A stretch of 64,000 nt of DNA from Ferranicluibacter quercicola. GTDB taxonomy: Bacteria; Pseudomonadota; Alphaproteobacteria; Rhizobiales; Rhizobiaceae. Of the stretch, positions 7,230 to 17,800 are shown piece by piece; the first letter of the stretch is position 1; each line of letters begins with the position of its first letter. The stretch lies in NCBI RefSeq assembly GCF_021168455.1, contig NZ_JAJOZR010000004.1:1-64000 (forward strand), given 5' to 3'. Made by a program: the position numbers and the translations under genes. Under the pieces are notes generated by a model that worked only from the letters and a program-made list of their open reading frames with translations, ran no database searches and was not told the DNA's origin.

Positions 7230-8018
7230 ATGGCAAGGCACCTCATGCTACGCACCTTCGAGACGATCGCCTTTGCTCCATCGCAGGCGGAGGAAGCGCA
7301 GAAAGCGGCAGCGGAACTGACGGCCATTTACGGCAATGCCGATCCCGACGCGGCCGACGTCATCGTCGCGCTCGGCGGCGACGGCTTCATGCTGCAGACG
7401 CTCCACAAGACGATGAACACCGGCAAGCTGGTCTACGGCATGAACCGCGGCTCGGTCGGGTTCCTGATGAACCGCTACAGCACCGAGAACCTGCGGGAAC
7501 GGCTGGAAAATGCCGTGGAGAACGCCTTCCGTCCGTTGGAGATGCAGACGCGCGACAGCGAGGGGCAGACCTTCAGCGCGCTCGCCATCAACGAGGTCTA
7601 CCTCTTCCGGCAATCCTATCAGGCGGCAAAGCTGAAGATCACGGTCGACGGGCGTGTGCGGCTGGAAGAGCTGATCTGCGACGGCATCCTCCTCTCCACC
7701 CCCGCCGGATCGACCGCCTACAATCTCTCCGCCCACGGCCCCATCCTGCCGCTCGAAGCGCCGCTTCTCGCCCTGACGCCCGTCAGCCCCTTCCGCCCTC
7801 GCCGCTGGCGCGGCGCGCTCCTTCCCAACAAGGTGACAGTGGAAATCGAGATTCTCGAGACGGACAAGCGGCCGGTCAATGCGGTGGCCGACCATGTCGA
7901 GGTAAAATCCGTCGTCTCCGTGCGCATCGCAGAATCCGAGGAGATGACGGCGCGAATCCTGTCCGATCCCGATTATTCCTGGTCGGATCGCATTCTGGCG
8001 GAGCAGTTTTCCAACTGA
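7230..8018 (+). CDS. nadK: NAD kinase
   Basis: A 262-aa enzyme that phosphorylates NAD to NADP using ATP in the cytoplasm. The diagnostic GGDG (VIVALGGDGFML) is at about residues 45-56, followed by YGMNRGSVGFLMN and the NE motif in INEVYLFR. STPAGSTAYNLSAHGPILPL is the NAD-binding loop. The length suits the short alphaproteobacterial form (E. coli NadK is 292 aa). An internal ATG five codons later is an alternative start. Confidence 0.95.
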   Translation: MARHLMLRTFETIAFAPSQAEEAQKAAAELTAIYGNADPDAADVIVALGGDGFMLQTLHKTMNTGKLVYGMNRGSVGFLMNRYSTENLRERLENAVENAFRPLEMQTRDSEGQTFSALAINEVYLFRQSYQAAKLKITVDGRVRLEELICDGILLSTPAGSTAYNLSAHGPILPLEAPLLALTPVSPFRPRRWRGALLPNKVTVEIEILETDKRPVNAVADHVEVKSVVSVRIAESEEMTARILSDPDYSWSDRILAEQFSN

Positions 8019-8089
8019 TTCGATTCGAGATGAATTCTATGGCAGGCTTACCCAACCGAGTGGAATCGCCTGCGGGACGGGGTTGCCTG

Positions 8090-8593
8090 ATGATGCGTAT
8101 GATGTGGATCGCCATGCTTGCCGGGACGGCCGCGGTCTGTCCGGCCGCCGTCCAGGCGGAGGACGTGCTGCCCGCCAACGTCACCTTCGTGACGAGCTCC
8201 GGCTTCTGGGAGGATAGCGGCGACCCCTCGGCCGTTCTCGATCCCCGGGGCAAGGCTCCCTCTGCCGCCCCGCCTGCGAGCGCCGCGCAGAAGGGCTATT
8301 ACAAGCTGATTGCCCTGCGCCAGCAAGACGGTACGGCGCATATCGTGCTGCAACAGATTGCGCTCGACCCGGCCGGGCCGAAGATCGTATCGTCCGCCGA
8401 GCTGGACGAGTTCTCGAAGATGAAGGCGTTCGTGACCGACATCCGGCCGGAGACGTCCGACGGGGTGACGCAGCAGCCGGGATTGTTTGCAACCGTCTAT
8501 CTGCGCACGGACCCTGCCGCGACGGATGTGGAGACCTGGACGGTGCTGATCGACGAGCTGGGCGACATCCGCATCGAGCGCGAATCGAACTAG
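8090..8593 (+). CDS. Periplasmic hypothetical protein with signal peptide
   Basis: From the ATG at 8090 the 167-aa product begins with a clear signal peptide (MMRMMWIAMLAGTAAVCPAAVQA, cleaved before ED). Upstream ATGs at 8030 and 8039 would put about 20 polar residues before the signal, so I prefer 8090. The mature part has a Pro/Ala-rich linker and then two regions that look like beta structure (YYKLIALRQQDGTAHIVLQQ, WTVLIDELGDIRIE). No family is recognised. It follows nadK by about 70 bp in the same direction and converges on prfB. Confidence 0.7.
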   Translation: MMRMMWIAMLAGTAAVCPAAVQAEDVLPANVTFVTSSGFWEDSGDPSAVLDPRGKAPSAAPPASAAQKGYYKLIALRQQDGTAHIVLQQIALDPAGPKIVSSAELDEFSKMKAFVTDIRPETSDGVTQQPGLFATVYLRTDPAATDVETWTVLIDELGDIRIERESN

Positions 8594-8616
8594 GTCGCGT
8601 TAGAGTCGGCAGACGA

Positions 8617-8640
8617 GCGGCCGCGCTGTCACGCGGCCGC
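8617..8640. terminator. Perfect 8-bp hairpin between convergent genes
   Basis: Two copies of GCGGCCGC flank the 8-base loop GCTGTCAC. The stem is very stable but neither strand has a T-run after it, so it may be a transcript-stabilising or Rho-assisted end between the 8090 gene and prfB. Confidence 0.4.
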
Positions 8641-8646
8641 CGGGTG

Positions 8647-9778
8647 TCAGTTCAGATCGTCGACCGCGGCGTCGGCGCCGCCATTGACGCGGTGCGCGAG
8701 CGCCGCTTCCATGAAGTCGTTCAGCGCACCATCGAGAACGTCCGAGGGAGCCGTGCTTTCGACGCCGGTGCGAAGATCCTTCACCAGCTGATAGGGCTGC
8801 AGGACGTAGGAGCGGATCTGGTGGCCCCAGCCGATCTCGGTCTTGGAGGCAGCCTCCGCATTGGCGGCTTCCTCGCGCTTCTTCAGTTCGGACTCGTAGA
8901 GACGGGCGCGCAGCATGTCCCAGGCCTTGGCCTTGTTCTTATGCTGCGAGCGCTCCTGCTGGCACTGAACCACAATGCCCGACGGCATGTGGGTGATGCG
9001 GACGGCCGAGTCGGTGGTGTTGACGTGCTGTCCGCCAGCGCCGGACGACCGGTAGGTGTCGATACGGCAGTCGCTTTCGTTGATGTCGATCTGGATCGAA
9101 TCATCCACCACCGGATAGACCCAGACGGAGGAGAACGAGGTGTGGCGGCGGGCATTGCTGTCATAGGGCGAGATGCGCACCAGGCGGTGAACGCCCGATT
9201 CGGTCTTCATCCAGCCATAGGCATTGTGACCCTTGACGAGAAGCGTCGCGGACTTGATGCCGGCTTCTTCCCCATCATGGATTTCCATGAGTTCGACCTT
9301 GTAGCCCTGACGCTCCGCCCAGCGCGTGTACATGCGCAAAAGCATGTTCGCCCAGTCCTGGCTCTCGGTGCCGCCCGCGCCGGAGTGGACTTCGAGATAG
9401 GTGTCGTTGCTGTCGGCTTCGCCGGAAAGCATCGCTTCGACCTGGCGTCGGGCGGCCTCGGTGCGCAGAACCTTCAGCGTGTCCTCGGCATCGCGGATGA
9501 TGTCGGCATCACCCTCTTCCTCGCCAAGCTCGATGAGTTCGATGCAGTCCTTGAGTTGCTGCTCGAAAGCACGCACGCTGTTGATGCCCTCGTCCAGGCT
9601 CTGGCGTTCGCGCATCAGCTTCTGTGCTTCTGCGGCATCGTTCCACAAGGCCGGGTCTTCCGCCTTGTTGTTCAGCCAGTCCAGTCGTCTTACCGCCTGA
9701 TCCCAGTCAAAGATGCCTCCTCAGCAGGCTTACGGCCTGCTTGATCTCGTCGACGATATTCTCGATTTCGTTGCGCAT
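8647..9778 (-). CDS. prfB: Peptide chain release factor 2, with programmed +1 frameshift
   Basis: RF2 releases peptides at UGA and UAA. The gene is in two frames. Codons 1-23 run from ATG at 9778 to an in-frame TGA at 9709-9707. Reading then shifts +1 at CTT-TGA-C and continues with DWDQAVRRLD to 8647, about 376 aa in all. An AGGAGG stimulator lies three bases before the shift codon, as in E. coli. The GGQ motif (SGAGGQHVNTTDSAVR) for hydrolysis is intact. The stop-recognition tripeptide reads SPY rather than the textbook SPF (VRISPYDSNARRHTSF), which I believe is normal in this class. Low RF2 favours shifting, so the site autoregulates the factor. Confidence 0.96.
9706..9722 (-). promoter_or_regulatory. 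prfB: prfB programmed +1 frameshift site
   Basis: On the minus strand the order is AGGAGG, CAT, CTT, TGA, C. The internal Shine-Dalgarno and the slippery CTT followed by the stop have the classical spacing. The base skipped is the T at 9709. Confidence 0.95.
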
Positions 9779-9827
9779 TGTCTCTTTTTCTTGATCGTGC
9801 CGGATACGGTGCCCGTGAGATAGCGAC

Positions 9828-9855
9828 GCCCGCCGCCGATGTAAAGGCAGCGGGC
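9828..9855 (-). terminator. Hairpin between mrcA and prfB
   Basis: On the minus strand GCCCGCTGCC pairs with GGCGGCGGGC around an 8-base loop, with one G-U pair that fits only this strand. No T-run follows, so it may be a partial terminator of mrcA or part of the prfB leader. Confidence 0.4.
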
Positions 9856-9875
9856 GCATCGCGATCGGGTGATGG

Positions 9876-12329
9876 CTAGAACAGGCCGTTGGAGCCCGAG
9901 GTGACCGCCTGATTGGCCTGGGGCGACGTGCGCAGGATCTCCTCCGGCGGTACATAGGCATCGGCGCCGCCGATGACCGAGAAGGTGTCCGCAGGTCCGG
10001 TACCCGGCTTGAACGCCTCGATGATCGTATCCGGATCGCCTTCGGCGGCCGCCATGCCGGTCTTGCGGTTGACGGGCACGAGGCTCATGCCTTCCGGCGA
10101 AACGAACTTGGTCGGGCGGGTTCCGGCAAGGGCTGCCTGCATGAACTCGTTGAAGACAGGGGCTGCGAGACTGCCGCCGGTGCCGCCACGCCCCAGGGGG
10201 GCCGGGTTGTCGAAGCCGAGATAGAGGCCAGCCACGAGATCCGGGGTATAGCCGACGAACCAGGCGTCCTTCTCGTCGTTGGTCGTTCCGGTCTTGCCGG
10301 CCACCGGGCGATCGAGCGTGACCTTGCCGGCCGCGGTGCCCCGCTGCACGACGCCTTCCATCATGGACGTGATCTGGTAGGCCGTCATCGGGTCGAGCAC
10401 CTGCTCGCGATTGTCGGTCAATGTCGGCTCGTCCTGTTCCTGCCAGTCGGGGGCGTTGCAGGTCTCGCAGGTCCGCTCCTCATGGCGGAAGATGGTCTTG
10501 CCGTACCGGTCCTGAATACGGTCGATCAGAGAGGGCTTGATCTGCTTGCCGCCATTGGCAATAACCGAATAGGCCGAAACCATGCGCATGACGGTGGTCT
10601 CGCCGGAGCCGAGCGACATGGCGAGAACCGGCAGCATCTTGTCGTAGATGCCGAACCGCTCGGCATATTCGGCGACAAGGTTCATGCCCATGTCATTCGC
10701 CAGCCGCACCGTCATCAGATTGCGCGACTTTTCGATGCCGAGACGCAGCGTGGAGGGGCCGGCCGAACCGCCGCCGTAGTTTTCCGGGCGCCAGACCTGA
10801 CCACCGGTCACGAGTTCGAACGGCGCATCGAGAATGACGGATGCCGGGGTGTAGCCGTTGTCGAGCGCGGCCGCATAGATGAAGGGCTTGAAGGAGGAGC
10901 CCGGCTGGCGCATGGCCTGCGTCGCACGGTTGAACTCGGACTGCCCGTAGGAGAAGCCGCCGACCATGGCGAGCACACGGCCCGTCTGCGGGTCCATGGC
11001 CACGAGACCGCCCTGAACCTTCGGCGGCTGGCGCAGGCGATAGTCGCCATCCGACTCCAGCGGCTCGACATAGATGACGTCGCCGGGACCGACCACGCCT
11101 TCCGGCGAGCGCGCCGTGCGGCGATTGCCTTCGGACGAGCGGTACGCCCACTGCATGTTCTTTGCCGAGATCCGGCCGGTCACGCGGTCGGGGCCGACCT
11201 TGCCGGCACCATCCTTGGACGGCTGGACACCGATCTCGGCACCCTTTTCATCCACCGCAAGCACGACGGCGAGCTTCCATTCCGGCACGTCGGAGAGCGC
11301 GTCGAGCTTGCCGAGGGCGACACCCCAATCGCCGCCGATCTCGATGCTCTTCAGCGGACCATGGAAACCGCGGCGCTCGTCGTAGTTGACGAGCCCGTCC
11401 TGCAGGGCCCTGCGGGCTTCGACCTGGATCTTCGGATCGAGCGAGGTGCGAACGGAGAGACCGCCTTCGTAGAGCGCATTGTCGCCGTAACGCTGGATGA
11501 TCTGGCGACGGACCTCTTCGGCGAAATAATCGGACGCAAAGAGGTGCGAACCACCGCGGCGCACGGACACGCCGAGCGGCTGGGTCTTCGCCTCGTCGCC
11601 GTCGGCCCGCGTCACATAACCGTTCTCCACCATGCGGTCGATGACCCAGTTGCGGCGCTCGAGCGCTGCAGCCTCGTGCCGGAAGGGGTGATAGTTGGAC
11701 GGGCCCTTCGGCAGGGCTGCGAGATAGGCCGTTTCGGCGATGGTGAGCTCGGTCACCGACTTGTCGAAATAGGTCAGCGCCGCGCCGGCAATGCCGTAGG
11801 AGTTCAGGCCGAAGAAGATCTCGTTGAGATACAGCTCGAGAATGCGGTCCTTCGAATAGGCCTGCTCGATGCGGAAGGAAAGGATCGCTTCCTTGATCTT
11901 GCGGTCGATCGTCTGGTCGGCGGAGAGAAGGAAGTTCTTGGCAACCTGCTGCGTGATGGTCGAGGCGCCGACCGGGCGGCGGCCGGAGCCCATGTTCTGC
12001 ACGTTGACGAGGATCGCGCGGCCGAGACCCATGAGATCGACGCCGGGATGCTGGTAGAAGTTCTTGTCTTCCGCGGAGATGAAGGCCGCCTTGACGCGGT
12101 CGGGAATGGCCTGGATCGGCAGGTAGAGGCGACGCTCGCGGGCGTACTCGGCCATGAGCTCGCCATTGCCGGCGTGGACGCGCGTGGTGACCGGAGGCGC
12201 ATAGCTGGCCAGCACCTCGTAATCCGGCAGGTCCTTGTTGAGGTTGCCGAGATAGAGTGCCGCCGCCGCCGCCGCGATGAGGACGAGGAAGGCGCCGGCG
12301 CCGAAGAAGTATCCAATCAGTCTGATCAT
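9876..12329 (-). CDS. mrcA: Penicillin-binding protein 1A, bifunctional
   Basis: An 817-aa class A PBP that polymerises and cross-links peptidoglycan. I place the start at the ATG at 12329, giving MIRLIGYFFGAGAFLVL as a signal anchor; the longer frame adds 26 polar residues. The GT51 transglycosylase has AFISAEDKNFYQHPGVD with the catalytic Glu. The transpeptidase has the SxxK box in QPGSSFKPF, SRN, and KTG in AGKTGTTNDEKDAWF. The C-terminus carries a Pro/Glu-rich tail. It lies between amiC and prfB on the same strand. Confidence 0.96.
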   Translation of the reverse strand: MIRLIGYFFGAGAFLVLIAAAAAALYLGNLNKDLPDYEVLASYAPPVTTRVHAGNGELMAEYARERRLYLPIQAIPDRVKAAFISAEDKNFYQHPGVDLMGLGRAILVNVQNMGSGRRPVGASTITQQVAKNFLLSADQTIDRKIKEAILSFRIEQAYSKDRILELYLNEIFFGLNSYGIAGAALTYFDKSVTELTIAETAYLAALPKGPSNYHPFRHEAAALERRNWVIDRMVENGYVTRADGDEAKTQPLGVSVRRGGSHLFASDYFAEEVRRQIIQRYGDNALYEGGLSVRTSLDPKIQVEARRALQDGLVNYDERRGFHGPLKSIEIGGDWGVALGKLDALSDVPEWKLAVVLAVDEKGAEIGVQPSKDGAGKVGPDRVTGRISAKNMQWAYRSSEGNRRTARSPEGVVGPGDVIYVEPLESDGDYRLRQPPKVQGGLVAMDPQTGRVLAMVGGFSYGQSEFNRATQAMRQPGSSFKPFIYAAALDNGYTPASVILDAPFELVTGGQVWRPENYGGGSAGPSTLRLGIEKSRNLMTVRLANDMGMNLVAEYAERFGIYDKMLPVLAMSLGSGETTVMRMVSAYSVIANGGKQIKPSLIDRIQDRYGKTIFRHEERTCETCNAPDWQEQDEPTLTDNREQVLDPMTAYQITSMMEGVVQRGTAAGKVTLDRPVAGKTGTTNDEKDAWFVGYTPDLVAGLYLGFDNPAPLGRGGTGGSLAAPVFNEFMQAALAGTRPTKFVSPEGMSLVPVNRKTGMAAAEGDPDTIIEAFKPGTGPADTFSVIGGADAYVPPEEILRTSPQANQAVTSGSNGLF

Positions 12330-12780
12330 CGGTTGGCTACCGGTCCCTTCGTCGTCGCTATCAAAGGAAAGGCAGCGATCCCGCCGCATCTTTCCGCATG
12401 TCGTCACTCACGGCGTCGCGCCCCACGGGCCGCGATGTCATCGCCGAAGACGTCGAGGTCGCCCCATCCTTCCGGACGAGAGGTACCTGAACGCTCGATC
12501 CGGATCGACATCCTGTCGATGCCGCCCGTTCCGGTCCGCCGGCCATCGCCCCGAGCCATTGATACCCGTATGGCGATTCCCGGGCCGTCGATTTCGGCTT
12601 GAGGGATAGCGACGGGAATGTGAGGAAAATAGGGCTCTTGGCCCAGTTTAGCCCGTTCAGCCCGCGGAAGCCACAGCGGCTGTGGCCCGGGCGACACGAA
12701 ATAACGTAAGTCGTCGTGAATTTTTACGTCCACTCCCGGTCGTATCTCCGGCTCCCGAGGACGGCTGCCGCTCTCAGCGA
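12330..12780. other. Intergenic region amiC-mrcA, no convincing gene
   Basis: This 451-bp stretch contains an open minus-strand frame of 151 codons that I do not accept as a gene. At 12670-12686 a 7-bp stem (GCCACAG/CTGTGGC, loop CGG) may be the amiC transcript end or part of the mrcA leader. It lacks a T-run. I see no clear promoter. Confidence 0.5.
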
Positions 12781-14034
12781 TCAGCCACCGTCGGCCAGGG
12801 CGCCGCCCCGGTAGCGGCGGACAGCGGCTGCGATGCGCTCGGACACCTTCTTGCGCCACGCCGGATCGACCAGAAGCTTCTCGTCCTCCTTGTTGGACAT
12901 GAAGCCGAGTTCGAGCAGAATGGAGGGGACGTCCGCTGCCCGCAGCACCTGAAACCCGGCAAAGCGGTGGGGATTGTTGATCAGGTTGATCTGCCCCTCG
13001 AAGGACGCGATGATCGAGCGCGCGAGATTGACCGAGAAGGCCTGCGTCTCGCGCCGCGTGAGATCGATCAGGATGTCGGCGACCTCGGCCGGCTCGTCGG
13101 CCAGCGGCACACCGGCCAGCTGATCGGACAGGTTTTCGCGCTCCGCCAGGCTCGCCGCCAGATGGTCGGACGCCTTGTCCGAGATCGTGTAGACGGTGGC
13201 GCCGCGAATATCGTGCTGCTTCAGCGTGTCGGCATGCAGCGAGATGAAGAGTTTCGCCTGCTTCTGCCGGGCGATGAGCACGCGCTCGGACAGAGACAGG
13301 AATTCGTCGTCGTCGCGCGTCAGAACGGCCTTGATGCCCGGCTCGCGGTTCAGCGTCTCCGCCAGTTCCTTGGCAAACGCCAGCGTGACGGCCTTCTCTT
13401 CCATCTTGGTATCGACGCCGATCGCACCGGTATCGATGCCGCCGTGACCGGCATCGACGGCGATGATGAAGTCGCTGGACGCGGGCGCCGGCTCATCGAC
13501 GCGCGGCGCCTTCGTCAGCGCGACGCTGCCGGTCCAGGTCTGTTCGGTCAGAAGTTCGGCAAAACGTTTCTTCTCGACCCGCTCGGCATCCAGCACGAGG
13601 CGGTAGCTCTTGCCGCCATCGTCGGTCTTCACGTCCGCCACCGTGATCTCGACCGGCTTCGTCGCCGTGAGCACGAGGCGGGCGCTGCTTGCGCCCATGG
13701 CGCCGAAGCGGATGTCCTTGAAGAGCCCCCTCGCCTGCGCGTCCTCCGGTTTCACGCCGAAGGACGTTTCGGGAAGATCGACGATGACGCGGGGTGGATT
13801 ATCGACATAGTGGACGAAGATGTCGGGCTTCCGGTCGAAATCGACCACGACGCGCGTGCGGGCATCGTCGCCGGCGATGCGCATGCCGTAAGCGAGCAGC
13901 GGCCCCTGCCCGGAGACCGGTTCCGCCTGCAGCGCACCGGCCGTTCCCAGCGCGATGACCACGCCCGCAAGACATGCCGACAGGGATGGGAAGCGCCAAC
14001 GCGGCCCGCAATGCGGCGAGGCCTGCATCGCCAT
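12781..14034 (-). CDS. amiC: N-acetylmuramoyl-L-alanine amidase with AMIN domain
   Basis: A periplasmic Zn amidase that splits septal peptidoglycan. The chosen start at 14034 gives a 417-aa precursor with a hydrophobic segment ending AGALQA. An AMIN domain follows (TRVVVDFDRKPDIFVHYVDNPPRVIV has its two-strand repeat). The amidase_3 domain has the Zn ligands in DAGHGGIDTGAIG, a Glu in MEEKAVTLA, the His in ISLHAD, and the catalytic Glu in LLELGFMSN. In-frame ATG 14160 adds a 42-residue Arg-rich extension that does not look like protein. It is transcribed divergently from rne. Confidence 0.93.
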   Translation of the reverse strand: MAMQASPHCGPRWRFPSLSACLAGVVIALGTAGALQAEPVSGQGPLLAYGMRIAGDDARTRVVVDFDRKPDIFVHYVDNPPRVIVDLPETSFGVKPEDAQARGLFKDIRFGAMGASSARLVLTATKPVEITVADVKTDDGGKSYRLVLDAERVEKKRFAELLTEQTWTGSVALTKAPRVDEPAPASSDFIIAVDAGHGGIDTGAIGVDTKMEEKAVTLAFAKELAETLNREPGIKAVLTRDDDEFLSLSERVLIARQKQAKLFISLHADTLKQHDIRGATVYTISDKASDHLAASLAERENLSDQLAGVPLADEPAEVADILIDLTRRETQAFSVNLARSIIASFEGQINLINNPHRFAGFQVLRAADVPSILLELGFMSNKEDEKLLVDPAWRKKVSERIAAAVRRYRGGALADGG

Positions 14035-14802
14035 CCGCTGTCCATCCGTGTCCTGCCCCGTCTTCCGCTGCAACAGTCTCTCCTCGCAAGGGCTTCGGCC
14101 GACCTGGCGGAACGATACACATCGTCCGACGCGCAGCCCTGCCAGCCGTCGGATCCGCATCCTTGCCGCATCGAGGTTAATCGAGTCTTACCGCCAGGTT
14201 TCGGCCGGTCCGGCATCCCCCTCGGGGCACGATGCCGCTGCGCCAAAACGAGACAAGCAATTCCATCAATATTAAGGCGCAAAGGCTTTTCTCTTGCCAT
14301 TGTGACATGAAAACCATAAACGTAGCAGAGGTAAAAAGTGTTGACGGGATAGATTCCACGACCGGGCAGCCAAGGGGCAAAACCCTGGCGCCAGAGCATG
14401 ATCGGGAAGCGGACTACGCGCTTCCGGCCGTCATGTCCTCGCAGCAAGCGTGTTTCATCCGCCGTCGCTTCACTTTTCATCGCATTCCGAATCGAGAACA
14501 ATCCGGCGGTGGCCGGAAGATACGGTGTCTGACACCACGCCCCGCAAAGGGCACACTCATCGGGCCACAAGGCCTATGACTTTGGCATTCCTTGTTTGGT
14601 ATCTCATGTTGACGCAGCAGGATCGGTCAGAAGCGGAAAGCGCCGGAAACGGAACGCTTGCCTCTGCCGTCCGGCTGTTTGCCCATGACCGGTATCCTTC
14701 GGGAATTTATCTATCCGGCGAACGCCGTGACCTGCGTGGGGAACCGCCTCCGGGACGTCCTTTTCCTGCCCTGTCACGCTCACGCCGAGGAGCACAACCT
14801 AC
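14035..14802. other. Divergent amiC/rne control region and rne 5' untranslated region
   Basis: 768 bp without an acceptable gene. It must hold the promoters of both genes and a long rne leader, which in other bacteria is used by RNase E to control its own message. A possible promoter is TTGCCA with TAAACG 17 bp later near 14297-14325, and TTGACG occurs at 14341 and 14609; none is strong. The rne ribosome binding site is GAGGAG about 10 bp before the ATG. A 7-bp hairpin lies at 14405-14425. Confidence 0.45.
14392..14436. repeat. Possible degenerate rhizobial intergenic repeat
   Basis: The text CAGAGCATGATCGGGAAGCG resembles, from memory, the CATGATC-containing ends of RIME-type intergenic mosaic repeats. 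It includes the perfect stem GGAAGCG/CGCTTCC around a 7-base loop. Only one partial copy is visible in the window, so the assignment is weak. Confidence 0.3.
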
Positions 14803-17800
14803 ATGGCAGAGAAAATGCTTATCGATGCGTCTCACGCTGAGGAGACGCGGGTCGTTGTCGTACGTGGCAACCGCATAGAAGAATTCGACTTCGAGTCGGA
14901 ACACAAGAAACAGATTCGCGGCAATATCTACCTGGCGAAGGTAACGCGCGTCGAACCTTCGCTTCAGGCCGCGTTCGTCGATTACGGCGGCAACCGTCAC
15001 GGCTTCCTCGCCTTCGCCGAAATCCACCCCGACTATTACCAGATCCCGCTGGCCGACCGTCAGGCACTGCTGCGCGCCGAGGCTGAAGAGGCCCGTCGCG
15101 ACGACGACATCGAGCATGTCGAGACCGGCACGGATCTCGACTCCGATGACGATGCCTCGGAAGACGACGCCGAAGAGGTTTCGCCCGCCGCTGCCGTCGA
15201 GGCTTCGCCCGTCGAAGCTGCCGCGCAGGACGAAGCGGAAGCACCGGCTGAAACAGCGGCTGCCGACCTTGCCGTTTCCGACGTCGCCGATGGCGCTGCC
15301 GCCGATGCCGTCGAAGGTGTCGTCAAGCACGAAGCCCCGGCCGAAGCGATCGCAGTCGAGCCCGCCGCCGTCGAGGACGCGCCGAAGGCTAAGCCGAAGC
15401 GCGCCCGCCGCTCCAAGAAGGCCATCGCTGCGGAAGCCGCCGAGGCCGAAGCGGCTGCCGAAGGCGTTTCGACGGCCGATGCTACGGATGGCGACGAGAC
15501 CGACGAAGGCCGTGGCCCGAACGGCGAAATGGCCGCGATGGTCGATGCCGATACGATTTCCGAAGCGCCGAGCCGCCGTCGCGGCCATGACGACGATGAT
15601 GACGATGGTCATCACGAGGAAAAGGAAGTCATCGAATCGGTTGGCGCCGAAGATGCGATGGAAGAAGTGCCGGACCGGAAGGAACGACGCCCGCGCAAGC
15701 AGTACCGCATCCAGGAAGTCATCAAGCGTCGCCAGATCCTGCTCGTTCAGGTCGCCAAGGAAGAACGCGGCAACAAGGGCGCGGCCCTCACCACCTATCT
15801 GTCGCTCGCCGGCCGATATTCCGTTCTGATGCCGAACACGGCGCGTGGCGGCGGTATTTCCCGCAAGATCACCAACCTGCCGGACCGCAAGCGCCTGAAG
15901 GAAATCGCCCGCGCGCTCGACGTTCCCCAGGGCATGGGCGTCATCCTGCGCACCGCCGGTGCCAACCGCACCAAGGTCGAGGTCAAGCGCGACTTCGAAT
16001 ATCTGATGCGCCTCTGGGAAAACGTCCGCACGCTGACGCTCGCCTCCACGGCGCCGTGCCTCGTGTATGAAGAGGGATCGCTGATCAAGCGCTCGATCCG
16101 CGACCTCTACAACAAGGATATCAGCGAGATCGTCGTGTCCGGCGAGGAAGGCTATCGCGAAGCGAAGGCCTTCATGAAGATGCTGATGCCGAGCCACGCC
16201 AAGGTGGTTCAGCCGTATCGCGACGTGCATCCGATCTTCTCGCGCTCCGGCATCGAGGCGCAGCTCGACCGCATGCTGCAGCCGCAGGTGACGCTGAAGT
16301 CCGGTGGCTACATCATCATCAACCAGACCGAGGCCCTGGTCGCGATCGACGTCAACTCCGGCCGTTCGACCCGCGAACATTCGATCGAGGACACGGCGCT
16401 CCAGACCAATCTGGAAGCGGCCGAAGAGGTCGCCCGCCAGCTTCGCTTGCGCGACCTTGCCGGCCTCGTCGTCGTCGACTTCATCGACATGGAAGAGAAG
16501 CGCAACAACCGTTCGGTCGAAAAGCGCCTCAAGGACCATCTGAAGAACGATCGCGCCCGCATTCAGGTCGGCCGCATCTCGCACTTCGGCCTTCTGGAAA
16601 TGTCGCGCCAGCGCATCCGCGCCTCGGTTCTCGAATCGACCACGCAGGTCTGCGCGCATTGTGCGGGTACCGGTGTCGTGCGGTCGCAGTCCTCCGTTGC
16701 CCTGCATGTCCTGCGCGGCGTCGAGGAATATCTCCTCAAGAACACGACGCATGACATCACCGTGCGTGCCACGCCGGAGATCGCGCTCTACCTGCTGAAC
16801 TACAAGCGCTCCACGATCACCGATTACGAGGCCCGTTTCGGCGTCGCCATCGTGGTCGAGGCGGATGCGCATGTCGGCGCGCTGCACTTCGCGATCGATC
16901 GCGGCGAAGCCGTCGAGAACCCGGTCAAGATCGAGCAGCTGCTCCAGTTCGAAGCGCCTGTCGAGGACGAGGATGACGATATCGTCATCGAGGACGAGAT
17001 CGAGGACGACGAAGAGCTGCTGATCGAGGCGAAGCCCGAAAAGGCCGAGCGTCCGGATCGGGCCGAGCGCGAGAATGGCGACGACCAGAACGGTCGCAAG
17101 CGCAAGCGCCGTCGTCGCCGTCGTGGCGGCCGTGATGGCGAAGCCGAAACGTCTGCCGACGCAACCGGCTCCGACGTCGCGTCCGACGAAGACGCCGACG
17201 AGGGTGACGACGAGGACGAGGCAGATGATGCCGTGGCCGCGGAACAGACCGAAGGCGGCAACGGCGAAGATCGCCAGAAGCGCAAGCGTCGCCGTCGCGG
17301 CAAGCGTGGCGGTCGCCGCAACAAGGATGGCGAGATCGAAGCCGGTTCGGACGAAGCGGCAACGGCGGATGCCGGTGACGCCGGCGCCCGCACCGACGCC
17401 CTGTCGCTTGCCGATGTCGTCGATGACGCTGGAGACTCGGAAGAGGATGCGGTCGAGGATCAGGCGACCGCTGCGGAAGCAGACGGCCTGGCCGACGATG
17501 CGGTTGCCGAAACCGACGACAGCGGTGAAGCACCCGTTGCGCGCAAGCGGAGCCGCCGCCGTCGTTCGCCGCAGGATCTGGTAACGGATGTCGTTGCCCA
17601 GCCGGCAGCAGACGCCGACGCGGGTTCGACGGACGAGGCCGCCCAGGCTGCCGTCGAAGCCACGCCGGACGCCGTTGCAAGCGAAACGGCACCCGCCTCC
17701 GAGGAAGCCCGCACCGAAGAGGCATCCGCCTCTCTGGGCGAAAGCGACGAGGCCCATGTGGCGGTCGAGACGCCGGTCGAAAGCCCTGCCGACGCTTCGG

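Noticed and set aside
8617..8640. NotI-like double site as an insertion scar
   Set aside because: Explained simply as a GC-rich hairpin between convergent genes.
12404..12859. 151-codon minus-strand frame between amiC and mrcA
   Set aside because: It overlaps the amiC 3' end, is very rich in Arg/Gly/Pro, and has no ribosome site; typical of a chance frame in GC-rich DNA.
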